Source: a bacterium (GTDB taxonomy: Bacteria > Planctomycetota > B15-G4). Taken from it: 64,000 bases of DNA. The stretch spans positions 1 through 64,000 of the forward strand of contig JAUIEF010000006.1 in assembly GCA_030428785.1 (NCBI GenBank), given 5' to 3'. A program made the position numbers and the translations under genes. Every line of letters begins with the position of its first letter. Positions within the stretch are counted from its first letter, which is position 1. Below are positions 19,230 to 27,897 of the stretch, piece after piece. The notes under the pieces are model-generated. The model had not been told where the DNA came from. It saw only the letters and a list, made by a program, of their open reading frames with translations, and did no database searches.

Positions 19230-20534
19230 TCAGGCCGTGTGGACGACCTGCCCCATGACGAGCGTGAGCCGCGGCCAGCCCGTGAGCTCCATGCCCTCGT
19301 ACGGCGTGAGCTTCGCCTTCGAGTGGTGCTCCGCGCCGCGCACGACCTTGCGCGACGTCGGGTCGACGAGCACGAGGTCCGCGTCGAAGCCCTCCTGCAC
19401 GCGGCCCTTGCTCCGGAACCCGTGCACCGCGGCCGGCGTCGCCGCGCCGCGCGCGATGACCGTCCCGATGTCGAGCAGCCCGCGCTCGACGAGCGTCAGG
19501 CAGAGCGGCATGAAGATGTCGAGGCACGGGATGCCGGACGGCGCCTCGGCGAAGGGCCTGGCCTTCTCCTCGGCCGTGTGCGGCGCGTGGTCCGACGAGA
19601 GGCAGTCGATGTCGCCGGTGCGCAGGCCCTCGAGGAGCGCGTCCCGGTCCTCCGCGGTCTTGATGGACGGGTTCACGCGCAGCACGGAGCCCATGCGCGC
19701 CGTGTCCTCGTGCGTGAAGTAGAGGTAGTGCGGGCAGGTGCCGCCCGTCACGGGCCTGCCGGCCGCGCGCGCCTCGGCGACGAGCGCCGTCGCGCCGCCC
19801 GTCGACATGTGGAAGATGTGCACGCGCGTGCCGCACTCCTCGCCGAGCGCGAGCGCGTTGCGCGTCGCGATGATCTCCGCGTCGGCCGAGCGCGCGAGGT
19901 GCCACGCGGCCGCGCCCGCCGCGCCGTGCTCGCGGATGCCCGCGGCGATGGTCGGCCCGTCCTCCGCGTGCACGAAGAGCCAGTGCCCCGTCTCGGCGAC
20001 CTCCGAGAACAGCCGCCGCAGACGGTCCTCGCCCGAGACGTCGATGCCGCCCGTGGACGGCCCGAGGAAGAGCTTGTAGCCGGCGACGAGGTCGGACATC
20101 TCGCCCACGTGGCCGATCGTCTCGGGCACGAGGCTCCCGTAGACGCCGACGTTCACCACGGACTTGGGCCGCACCTGGTCGAGCTTCTGCTCGACGGCGT
20201 GGCGGCTCGTCATGAGCGGCTGGTTGTTCTGGATCTCGAGCAGCGTCGTGATGCCGCCCGCCGCGGCGGCGCGCGTGCCGGTCGCGTAGCCCTCCTTGTG
20301 CTCGAGGCCCGGCTCGCGCAGGTGCACGTGGTCGTCGATGAAGCCGGGCAGGAGCCAGTGCCCGCGACCCTCGACGCGCTCGGCGTCGCGGTCCGGGCCG
20401 CCGTCGCGCGCGGGCGCGACCTCGACGACGGACTTGCCCTCGACGACGACGTCCCAGCGCTCGGACGGGTCGCGCTCCGGGAGCACGACGTCGAGGAGCG
20501 CGAGCGGTGTCACCGCGGTCGACGCGTCAGGCAT
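19230..20534 (-). CDS. pyrC: Dihydroorotase (class I, carboxylated-lysine type)
   Basis: LPGFIDDHVHLREPGLEHKEGYATGTRAAAAGGITTLLEIQN, VAGYKLFLG (Lys), SSDHAPHTAEEK. Confidence 0.85.
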   Translation of the reverse strand: MPDASTAVTPLALLDVVLPERDPSERWDVVVEGKSVVEVAPARDGGPDRDAERVEGRGHWLLPGFIDDHVHLREPGLEHKEGYATGTRAAAAGGITTLLEIQNNQPLMTSRHAVEQKLDQVRPKSVVNVGVYGSLVPETIGHVGEMSDLVAGYKLFLGPSTGGIDVSGEDRLRRLFSEVAETGHWLFVHAEDGPTIAAGIREHGAAGAAAWHLARSADAEIIATRNALALGEECGTRVHIFHMSTGGATALVAEARAAGRPVTGGTCPHYLYFTHEDTARMGSVLRVNPSIKTAEDRDALLEGLRTGDIDCLSSDHAPHTAEEKARPFAEAPSGIPCLDIFMPLCLTLVERGLLDIGTVIARGAATPAAVHGFRSKGRVQEGFDADLVLVDPTSRKVVRGAEHHSKAKLTPYEGMELTGWPRLTLVMGQVVHTA

Positions 20535-21894
20535 CGGCGCGCAGGACCGCCACGGTGAGGTCGTCGTCGGCCGCGCCCTCGAGGCCGGCCCACGCCACGG
20601 CGTCCTTGATGAGCACGTCGGGCAGCTCGGCGGCGGGCAGGTCCTTGTGACGGAGGATCGACTCGCCCAGGCGCTCGCGACCGTACTGCTCGTCGCCGCG
20701 CCGCATCTCGAGGATGCCGTCCGTGAACATGACCACCGTGTCCCCCGCCTCGAGCGAGTACGGCCCGCGCTCGGTCCACTCGGCGTCCTCCTCGACGCCC
20801 AGCGCGAAGCCCGTGCGCTTGTAGTCCTCGAGCTCGCCGCTCGCCGCGTGGACGAGGATGGGGTTCGGGTGCCCGGCGTTCGAGTACGCGAACTCGCGCG
20901 TGTGCGGGTCGAGCACGCAGAGGAACATGGACATGAACATGTCGTCGCCCATGTCGCCCGACAGGTGGCTGTTGAGCTTGTGCAGGATCGCCGCCGGCGA
21001 CTCCGCGTTCTGCGAGTAGGCGCGGAGGTACGCGCGCGCGCTCGACATGAAGAGCGCGGGGCCCGCGCCGTGGCCGGACACGTCGCCGACCGCCATGGCC
21101 AGGTGGTTGCTCTTCGTGCGGAAGAAGTCGTAGTAGTCGCCGCCCGCCTCGGTGGCGGGGATGACGCGGCCGGCCATCGTGAAGCCGGCGACCTCGAGGC
21201 TCGTCGCCGGGAAGAGGTTGCCCTGGATCTCGCGGACGAGCTCGAGATCGCTCTCCATCCGCTCGGCCTTGAGGCGCTCCTCCATGACCCGCCGGTTCGT
21301 CCAGACGATCGACAGCATGTCGGCGAAGGCCTCGAAGAAGCGCAGGTCGCTCTTCTGGAACGGGCGTTCCGAGGCGCGGGCGTCCACGTAGATGGCCCCC
21401 TCGAGCGCGTCGCGGAACTTGAGCGGCACGCACATGACCGACCGGATGTTCAGGTTGATCATGGACTGGCTGGGGTCGAAGTCCGCGCCGTCGTCGGCCT
21501 TCTTGCAGACGGGCTCGCCGGTCTCGAGCACGGACTGCACCTCGCGCGTCGACCAGGTGAGCGTGTCGGGCAGGTCGTTGCCGCTCGCGTCGCGGCGCAC
21601 GCGCAGGATCGGGTGACCGCCCGGGTCGGACGCGAAGAGCATGCCGCGCTCGGCGCCGACGACCTTGACCGCGCGGTCGACCATGGAGACGAGCTGCTCG
21701 TCCGGCTCCATCTCGCTGCTCACCTCGCGGAGGCTGTCGATGAGCATCCGGATGCGGCTGCTGTCGCGCTCCTTGTCGCCCGTGATGTAGGTCGTCTGCG
21801 AGCCGTCGAAGAGGACGGTGGACGGATCCCGGGAGGCGGACAGCTCGGGCGGCTGCTCGTCGGCGGGCTTCTTGCGTCGGAAGAGACCGGACAT
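20527..21894 (-). CDS. GAF domain plus RsbU/SpoIIE-type PP2C phosphatase
   Basis: GAF region (VSMVDRAVKVVGAERGMLF), ERLKAERMESDLELVREIQGNLFP linker, AGGDYYDFF, VGDVSGHGAGPALFMSS, FTDGILEMR, DDLTVAVLRA. Confidence 0.92.
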   Translation of the reverse strand: MSGLFRRKKPADEQPPELSASRDPSTVLFDGSQTTYITGDKERDSSRIRMLIDSLREVSSEMEPDEQLVSMVDRAVKVVGAERGMLFASDPGGHPILRVRRDASGNDLPDTLTWSTREVQSVLETGEPVCKKADDGADFDPSQSMINLNIRSVMCVPLKFRDALEGAIYVDARASERPFQKSDLRFFEAFADMLSIVWTNRRVMEERLKAERMESDLELVREIQGNLFPATSLEVAGFTMAGRVIPATEAGGDYYDFFRTKSNHLAMAVGDVSGHGAGPALFMSSARAYLRAYSQNAESPAAILHKLNSHLSGDMGDDMFMSMFLCVLDPHTREFAYSNAGHPNPILVHAASGELEDYKRTGFALGVEEDAEWTERGPYSLEAGDTVVMFTDGILEMRRGDEQYGRERLGESILRHKDLPAAELPDVLIKDAVAWAGLEGAADDDLTVAVLRADA

Positions 21895-21980
21895 CCCGCG
21901 GAGTGTACCAGTCCGACCCGGCGCCCCCGACGGGCCCCGCGGGCGGTTTTCGGGACGCACCACGCGCCGCTCGATCGTCC

Positions 21981-22009
21981 TTGACCTCCCCGGGGGGCGC
22001 TCCGAGAAT
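21981..22009 (+). promoter_or_regulatory. Candidate sigma70-type promoter TTGACC-N17-GAGAAT upstream of the STAS-PilZ gene
   Basis: -35 matches 5/6 and -10 matches 4/6 with 17-bp spacing in a divergent intergenic region. Confidence 0.35.
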
Positions 22010-22202
22010 GGCGGCTCACACGGCATCGTCCGGGGGCTTGCGCCGTGCCCGCCCCCGCCCGCGGTGCTGCCCCCGAACCGCGTCCGGCCGCGACCCACCG
22101 AGCGACCCGGCGCCCCCCGAGGACGAGGACGCCCCCGACGACACCCGAGGCAGGTGACGCACGCCGGCGGACTCCCCGAGGCCCAACGAACAGGACCCAT
22201 CC

Positions 22203-22869
22203 ATGAAAGTGCTGAAGGAGAACCTGTCCGGCATCGTCGTGCTGACGCTCAAGGGCGAGTTCGACTCGTTCGTGACGAACCCGTTCAGCAACGAGATCGG
22301 CAAGGTGCACGCGGACGGCGTCCACAAGATCGTGCTGAACATGCGCCTCGTGAAGTTCGTCAACAGCACGGCGCTCGGCGCCATGATCAAGGCGCGCAAG
22401 GGCTGCAAGAAGGAGGGCGGCGACCTGGTCGTCTCCCAGCCCAGCGCGAGCGTGCGCGAGGCGATGGAGTCCCTGGGCCTCGACCGGCTCTTCTCGATCT
22501 ACGACGACGACGAGGCGGCCATCGCCGCCCTCGACCGGACGGCCTCGGTGGAGCTGGACGGCGAGGCGGAGAGCACCGTCATGATCCACGTGCCGGAGGT
22601 CACCCGGCCCGTCGTCGCGCGCCTGCCAGGCGCCGGGCAGCCACGAGAAGCTCGTGGCCGGCCGCGAGGTGCGCCTGAAGTTCCGGCTGCCGCTCTACCG
22701 CAAGGAGTTCTTCGACGTGAGCGCGCGCATCGAGCAGGTGAGCGCCGGCGAGGGCGGCACCGCGCTCCAGATGCACTTCACGAAGGTCTCCGACGAGGAC
22801 CGCCAGGCCATCGAGGCCTTCGTGTCCGACATGAAGGACCTGCGGGACGCGGCGCGCGGCTCGGCCTGA
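22203..22869 (+). CDS. STAS (anti-anti-sigma-like) plus PilZ-type domain protein with an apparent one-nucleotide frameshift near 22640
   Basis: STAS: MKVLKENLSGIVVLTLKGEFDSFVTNPFSNEIGKV...MRLVKFVNSTALGAMIKARKG; PilZ-like part in next frame: SHEKLVAGREVRLKFRLPLYRKEFFDVSARIEQVSAGEGGTALQMHF; frame-0 read-through continues as low-quality sequence to 23174. Confidence 0.75.
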
Positions 22870-22879
22870 GCCCGACCGC

Positions 22880-23647
22880 TCAGCTCGCGAGCGCCAGCAC
22901 CCCCACCCAGCGCGCCCCCGCCGTGCGCAGCGCCCGGGCCGCGGCGTCGGCCGTCGCGCCCGTGCTCACGACGTCGTCGACGAGGAGCACGCGTCGTCCC
23001 GCCACGCGGGCGCGGCGCGCGCGGAACCCGGCGCGCAGCTGCCGCCGACGGCGCTCGCCGGGCGTCCCCGCCTGGGGCGCGGTCGGTTGCCGTCGACGCC
23101 TCAAGGCGCGCACCTCGAGCGGGATCCGCAGCGCGTCCGCGACCCCGCGCGCGAGCTCCCGCGCCTGGTCGTAGCCGCGCTCCCGGCGGCTGACGGCCCG
23201 CGCGGGCACGGGCACCACGACGAGCTGCCGGCGGTCGGCGACGAGCGGCGCGGCCCGCGCGCACCCGGCGAGCCGCGCGCCGAGCGGACCGAGCACCTCG
23301 CGTCGCCCGCGGTACTTGAAGCCGTGCACGAGGCGACGCGCCGCGCGCCGGTAGTGCCACAGCGCGACCGCGGCGTCGAACGCGAAGGGGCGCCCGAAGC
23401 GCAGGCACCGGCCGCACCACCCCTCCCGCGCGGCGGTCCGCGTCCACGGCGCCCCGCACCGCGTGCAGGCCGGCCCGCGCGGCGGCGCGCAGCGGGAGAG
23501 GCAGGCGCGGCAGAGTCCGCCGCCCGCCTCGAGCCCGCAGGCGACGCACGTGCCGGGGACGAGCAGCCAGAGCAGCTCGCCCGTCGCGGCGGTCAGCTCA
23601 CGGACGGCGGCCCGCGCCCAGCTTGCGCAGCGGGGCGAAGGCGTCAT
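22880..23647 (-). CDS. comF: ComF-family phosphoribosyltransferase-like protein
   Basis: CxxC zinc region (CVACGLEAGGGLCRACLSRC...CTRCGAPW), HGFKYRGRREV, VPVPARAVSRRERGYDQARELA, RVLLVDDVVSTGAT; start uncertain (ATG 23647 gives a 50-bp overlap). Confidence 0.88.
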   Translation of the reverse strand: MTPSPRCASWARAAVRELTAATGELLWLLVPGTCVACGLEAGGGLCRACLSRCAPPRGPACTRCGAPWTRTAAREGWCGRCLRFGRPFAFDAAVALWHYRRAARRLVHGFKYRGRREVLGPLGARLAGCARAAPLVADRRQLVVVPVPARAVSRRERGYDQARELARGVADALRIPLEVRALRRRRQPTAPQAGTPGERRRRQLRAGFRARRARVAGRRVLLVDDVVSTGATADAAARALRTAGARWVGVLALAS

Positions 23648-24194
23648 CGGCCGCGGCGCGGCGCCGGTCCTCCGGCGCGAGGCGCAGCGCGGCGCGGACC
23701 CGGTCCGCGTAGTCCGCGATGGAGTCCTCGCCCAGCGAGGCCACGCCCAGGATCTCGCCGATCTCGCGCGTCTCGGACGGGTGCTTCTCGAAGTTCCAGT
23801 CGCTGTGCTCCTGGAAGAACTCCGTGAGCAGGCGACGGAAGACCGCGAGGCTCCACGCGTTCTGCGCCATGCGCAGCACGATGGTCACCGCGATGATCCC
23901 GCCCAGCAGGAGCGCGACGGACTGCAGCGGCATGGGCTCGGCGGCCTCGGCCGACCGCGGGAAGAGCTGCGCCACGATCTGCAGCGAGAACCCGACCATG
24001 AGGAACAGGAAGCCCGTGAAGATCTGCGCCTTCACGCGCACCTGCTGGTGGACGGCGCGCAGCGGCTGCTGCCGCTCGATGCCGAAGTGCTCGTGGATGA
24101 ACCGGCGCGGATTCCGGACGCCCATGGAGTTCGCGAGGAAGATCACGCCGACGATGTCGAGCGCGAGTCCGATGGACGAGAGGTTCAGGAGCAT
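23598..24194 (-). CDS. Membrane protein of unknown function
   Basis: 198 aa with three hydrophobic segments (IGLALDIVGVIFLANSMG; IFTGFLFLMVGFSLQIVAQL; SVALLLGGIIAVTIVLRM). Confidence 0.75.
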   Translation of the reverse strand: MLLNLSSIGLALDIVGVIFLANSMGVRNPRRFIHEHFGIERQQPLRAVHQQVRVKAQIFTGFLFLMVGFSLQIVAQLFPRSAEAAEPMPLQSVALLLGGIIAVTIVLRMAQNAWSLAVFRRLLTEFFQEHSDWNFEKHPSETREIGEILGVASLGEDSIADYADRVRAALRLAPEDRRRAAADDAFAPLRKLGAGRRP

Positions 24195-24500
24195 GACCCG
24201 GAGAGGCTCCGCGGGGTCCGTGGCGGGGACCGGTCATCATGGCACAGGGATCCGGAGGACGGAATCGGGCATCCAGGGCCGGGAGGACGGCCGGGCCGGC
24301 GGGCCGTGACCTCCCCCGGACCCGCCTCCTCCCGTGGGCGACTCCCTCGGCGGCGCCCGCGCGGCGGCCGGCGCTCGCCGAGCACCCGATCCGCGGCCCC
24401 CGCCCGCGCTCCCGACCCTGGAACGGCGCGAGAGGCGTTCGCTAGCATTCCGGGCTTCCCCCCGGCCCCGGCCTCCGCGGGTCGGGAGCCACCCGCGCGT

Positions 24501-24534
24501 CCCCCGCCCCCTTCGGCCCCCGCCCCCCGTCCCC
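24501..24534 (-). other. G-quadruplex-type motif on the minus strand abutting the gatC start codon
   Basis: Minus strand reads GGGGACGGGGGGCGGGGGCCGAAGGGGGCGGGGG (five G-runs of at least 4, loops of 5 nt or less). Confidence 0.6.
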
Positions 24535-24909
24535 ATGAGCGGCAGCGGTCCCACCATCGACAAGGAGCTCATCGAGCGCCTCGCCGGCCTCGCCCGCCTG
24601 GGCCTCGCCGAGGACGAGCGGGAGACCCTGCGCGACGAGCTCGAGAGCCTGCTCGGCCACTTCCAGGCCCTCCAGGAGGTGGACACCGAGGGCGTCGAGC
24701 CCCTCGCGCACGTGCTCACGGCGACAGGCGAGCCGGGCGTCGACGCCGTGGACCCCTTCGAGCACGCCCGCGACCGCCTCGTCGACGCGGCCGCCGTGCA
24801 CCGCGAGGGCTTCTTCGTCGTGCCGCGCGTCGTCGAGGGTCCGGAGCGCGAGGCGACCGACGACGACGCGGCGCCCGTCGACCCCGACCCGGCCGACGAG
24901 CTGGACTGA
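24535..24909 (+). CDS. gatC: Asp/Glu-tRNA amidotransferase subunit GatC
   Basis: IDKELIERLAGLARLGLAEDERETLRDELESLLGHFQALQEVDTEGVEPLAHV; immediately upstream of gatA. Confidence 0.92.
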   Translation: MSGSGPTIDKELIERLAGLARLGLAEDERETLRDELESLLGHFQALQEVDTEGVEPLAHVLTATGEPGVDAVDPFEHARDRLVDAAAVHREGFFVVPRVVEGPEREATDDDAAPVDPDPADELD

Positions 24910-24913
24910 CCCC

Positions 24914-26392
24914 GTGCTCTCCGCCACCGCCATCGCCGCGCGCGTCCGCTCCGGGGAGTTCGACCCGCAGGAGGTCACCGAGGCAGCGATCCGCCGGCTC
25001 GAGGCGCGCGACCCGCAGGTGCACGCGTACCTCGACCCGGACCTCGAGCGCGCGCGACGCTGCGCCGACGCGGTCGCCGAGACGCTGCGCCGCGGCGAGG
25101 ACCCCGGCCGGCTCGCGGGCGTGCCCGTCTCGCTCAAGGACAACATGGCCGTCGAGGGCGCCACGCTCACTGCGGGCTCGCGCATCCTCGAGGGCTACCG
25201 CGCGCCGTACACCTCGCACGTCGCGCAGCGGCTGCTCGCCGAGGGCGCCGTGCTGCTCGGGCGCACCAACCTCGACGAGTTCGCGATGGGCGCGTCGACG
25301 GAGAACTCCGCGTACGGTCCGTCGCGCAACCCGTGGGACAGGGACCGCGTGCCCGGCGGCAGCAGCGGCGGCAGCGCGGCGGCGGTCGCGGCGGGCATCG
25401 TCCCCGTCGCGCTCGGCTCGGAGACGGGCGGCAGCATCCGGCAGCCGGCGGCGCTCTGCGGCGTCACGGGCTTCAAGCCGACGTACGGCGCGGTGTCGCG
25501 GCACGGGCTCGTCGCCTTCGGCTCCTCGCTCGACGTCATCGGTCCCATCGCGTGCCACGCCGAGGACGCGGCGCTCGTGCACGACGTCATCGCGGGCCAC
25601 GACCCGCGCGACGCGACGACCTGGACCGGCGAGCGGCCGTCGGCGCTCACGGAGCGCGCGGACCTCGAGGGCCTGCGCATCGGCATCCCCGAGGAGTTCC
25701 TCGACGACGCCGTGGACGCGCGCGTGCTCGAGCGGGTGAGCGCGGCCATCGCGCAGCTCGAGGAGGGCGGCGCCATCACGCGCGTCGTGCCGAAGGGCTC
25801 CCTCCCGTCGATGCACCTCGCGATCCCCGTGTACTACCTCGTCGCGTGCTCGGAGGCGTCGAGCAACCTCGCGCGCTTCGACGGGATCCGCTACGGACCG
25901 GCGCGCGAGGAGGCGGCCGAGCTCCACGAGCGCTACGCCGCGACGCGCGCCGGGCTGTTCGGCCCCGAGGTGCGGCGCCGCATCCTGCTCGGCACGTTCT
26001 CGCTCTCCGCGGGCTACGCGGACGCCTGGTACAAGAAGGCGCTCCAGGTGCGGCGGCTCATCCTCGACGAGTTCCGCGCGCTCTTCGCGGACTACGACCT
26101 GCTCGCCGGGCCGACCTCGCCGTTCGGGGCGTTCAAGATCGGCGAGCGCAGCAAGGACCCGTACGCGATGTACCTGTGCGACCTGCTCACGGCGCCCGCG
26201 TGCCTCGCGGGGCTGCCGAGCGTGTCGGTGCCGTGCGGCCTCGCGCGCAAGGGCGCGTACAAGGGGCTGCCCGTCGGCCTGTCGCTCACCGGTCCCGCCG
26301 GGCACGACCACAAGGTGCTCGCGGCGGCGCGCGCCTACGAGGCGGTGCGCGGCGCGCCGGAGCGCTCGCCCCTGCAGGAGGACGAGGCGTGA
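24914..26392 (+). CDS. gatA: Asp/Glu-tRNA amidotransferase subunit GatA
   Basis: Amidase signature GGSSGGSAAAVAAGIVPVALGSETGGSIRQPAALCGVTGFKPTYGAVSRHGLVAFGSSLD. Confidence 0.96.
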   Translation: MLSATAIAARVRSGEFDPQEVTEAAIRRLEARDPQVHAYLDPDLERARRCADAVAETLRRGEDPGRLAGVPVSLKDNMAVEGATLTAGSRILEGYRAPYTSHVAQRLLAEGAVLLGRTNLDEFAMGASTENSAYGPSRNPWDRDRVPGGSSGGSAAAVAAGIVPVALGSETGGSIRQPAALCGVTGFKPTYGAVSRHGLVAFGSSLDVIGPIACHAEDAALVHDVIAGHDPRDATTWTGERPSALTERADLEGLRIGIPEEFLDDAVDARVLERVSAAIAQLEEGGAITRVVPKGSLPSMHLAIPVYYLVACSEASSNLARFDGIRYGPAREEAAELHERYAATRAGLFGPEVRRRILLGTFSLSAGYADAWYKKALQVRRLILDEFRALFADYDLLAGPTSPFGAFKIGERSKDPYAMYLCDLLTAPACLAGLPSVSVPCGLARKGAYKGLPVGLSLTGPAGHDHKVLAAARAYEAVRGAPERSPLQEDEA

Positions 26393-27849
26393 CGACGGCG
26401 ACGCGCTGGGAGCCCGTCATCGGCCTCGAGGTGCACGTGCACCTCGCGACGTCGAGCAAGATGTTCTGCCGCTGCGAGGCGCGCTTCGGCGCCCCGCCGA
26501 ACACGCTCGTCTGCCCCGTGTGCACGAGCCAGCCGGGGACGCTCCCGGTGCTCAACGCGGAGGCGCTGCGGCGCGGCGTGCTCGCGGGCCTCGCGCTCGG
26601 CTGCACGATCGACCCGCACACGAAGTTCGACCGGAAGAACTACTTCTATCCGGACCTGCCCAAGGGCTACCAGATCTCGCAGTTCGACCGGCCGCTCTGT
26701 CGCGACGGACGGTTCCGCTACCGCATGCCCGACGGCGCGGACCGCGAGGCGACGATCGTGCGCGCGCACCTCGAGGAGGACTCGGGGAAGATCATCCACC
26801 CCGAGGGCATGGACCTCTCGCTCGTGGACCTCAACCGCGCGGGCACGCCGCTGCTCGAGATCGTGTCCGGCCCCGACCTCCACTCGCCGGAGGAGGCCAT
26901 GGCCTACCTCCAGGAGCTGCGCCGCACGCTCCGCGCCGTGGGCGCCGGCGACTGCGACATGGAGAAGGGCGGCTTCCGCTGCGACGCGAACGTCTCGCTG
27001 CGGCCGGCCGGCACCGAGACGCTCGGCACGCGCACCGAGACCAAGAACCTCAACTCCTTCAAGTTCGTGGCGGGCGCGCTCCAGGCCGAGATCGAGCGGC
27101 AGGGGGCGGTGCTCGACGGCGGCGGCGAGGTCGTGCAGCAGACGATGGCGTACGACCCCGTGTCCGGGCGCACGCGCCCGCTGCGCGGCAAGGAGGACGC
27201 CCACGACTACCGCTACTTCCCCGAGCCGGACCTCCCCGAGTTCCGCGTGGACCCGGCCTGGGTCGAGACGCTCCGCGCGTCGCTGCCGGAGCTCCCCCAC
27301 GACCGGCACGCGCGCTACACCGGCGAGCTCGGGCTCTCGGCGGGCGACGCCGACGCGCTCGTCGCGGAGCGCGAGCTCGGCGACTACTTCGAGGCCGCCG
27401 TCGCGATCACCGGGCGTCCGAAGGAGACCGCGAACTGGCTGCTCACCGAGGTGCTGCGCCTCGTGAACGAGCGGAAGATCGCGCTGGGCGAGCTCGCGCT
27501 CGGGCCCGAGCGGCTCGCGGAGCTCGTGCAGCTCGTCGACGCGGGCGGCGTCTCCGTGCAGGCCGGCCGCCGGCTGGCGACGGAGATGGAGGTGCGCCCC
27601 GACGCGACGGCCGCCGCGCTCGCCGAGGAGCTCGACCTCGTGCAGGTCTCCGACGACGGCGCGCTGCGGGCGCTCGTCGACGAGGTGGTCGGACAGGAGA
27701 CGGACGTCGTCGAGCGCTACCGCGGCGGCAACGCGGGGCTGCTCAACGCGCTGCTCGGCTCGGTCATGAAGGCGTCGCGCGGCAAGGCCGACCCGAAGGC
27801 CGCGCGCGAGCTGCTGCTCGAGACCCTCGGACCCGCCGGCGACGGCTGA
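26389..27849 (+). CDS. gatB: Asp/Glu-tRNA amidotransferase subunit GatB
   Basis: WEPVIGLEVHVHLATSSKMFCRC...CPVC...FDRKNYFYPDLPKGYQISQFDRPLC; GTG start in a GTGA overlap with gatA. Confidence 0.96.
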   Translation: MTTATRWEPVIGLEVHVHLATSSKMFCRCEARFGAPPNTLVCPVCTSQPGTLPVLNAEALRRGVLAGLALGCTIDPHTKFDRKNYFYPDLPKGYQISQFDRPLCRDGRFRYRMPDGADREATIVRAHLEEDSGKIIHPEGMDLSLVDLNRAGTPLLEIVSGPDLHSPEEAMAYLQELRRTLRAVGAGDCDMEKGGFRCDANVSLRPAGTETLGTRTETKNLNSFKFVAGALQAEIERQGAVLDGGGEVVQQTMAYDPVSGRTRPLRGKEDAHDYRYFPEPDLPEFRVDPAWVETLRASLPELPHDRHARYTGELGLSAGDADALVAERELGDYFEAAVAITGRPKETANWLLTEVLRLVNERKIALGELALGPERLAELVQLVDAGGVSVQAGRRLATEMEVRPDATAAALAEELDLVQVSDDGALRALVDEVVGQETDVVERYRGGNAGLLNALLGSVMKASRGKADPKAARELLLETLGPAGDG

Positions 27850-27897
27850 GGTCGCGGCCCGCCCGCCCGCGCGGCGGCGCCGGCCGGGCTCGCGATC

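Noticed and set aside
22880-23647. 50-bp overlap of comF with the membrane protein gene as a biological overprint
   Set aside because: More simply explained by start-site uncertainty; a CTG at 23596 is also possible.
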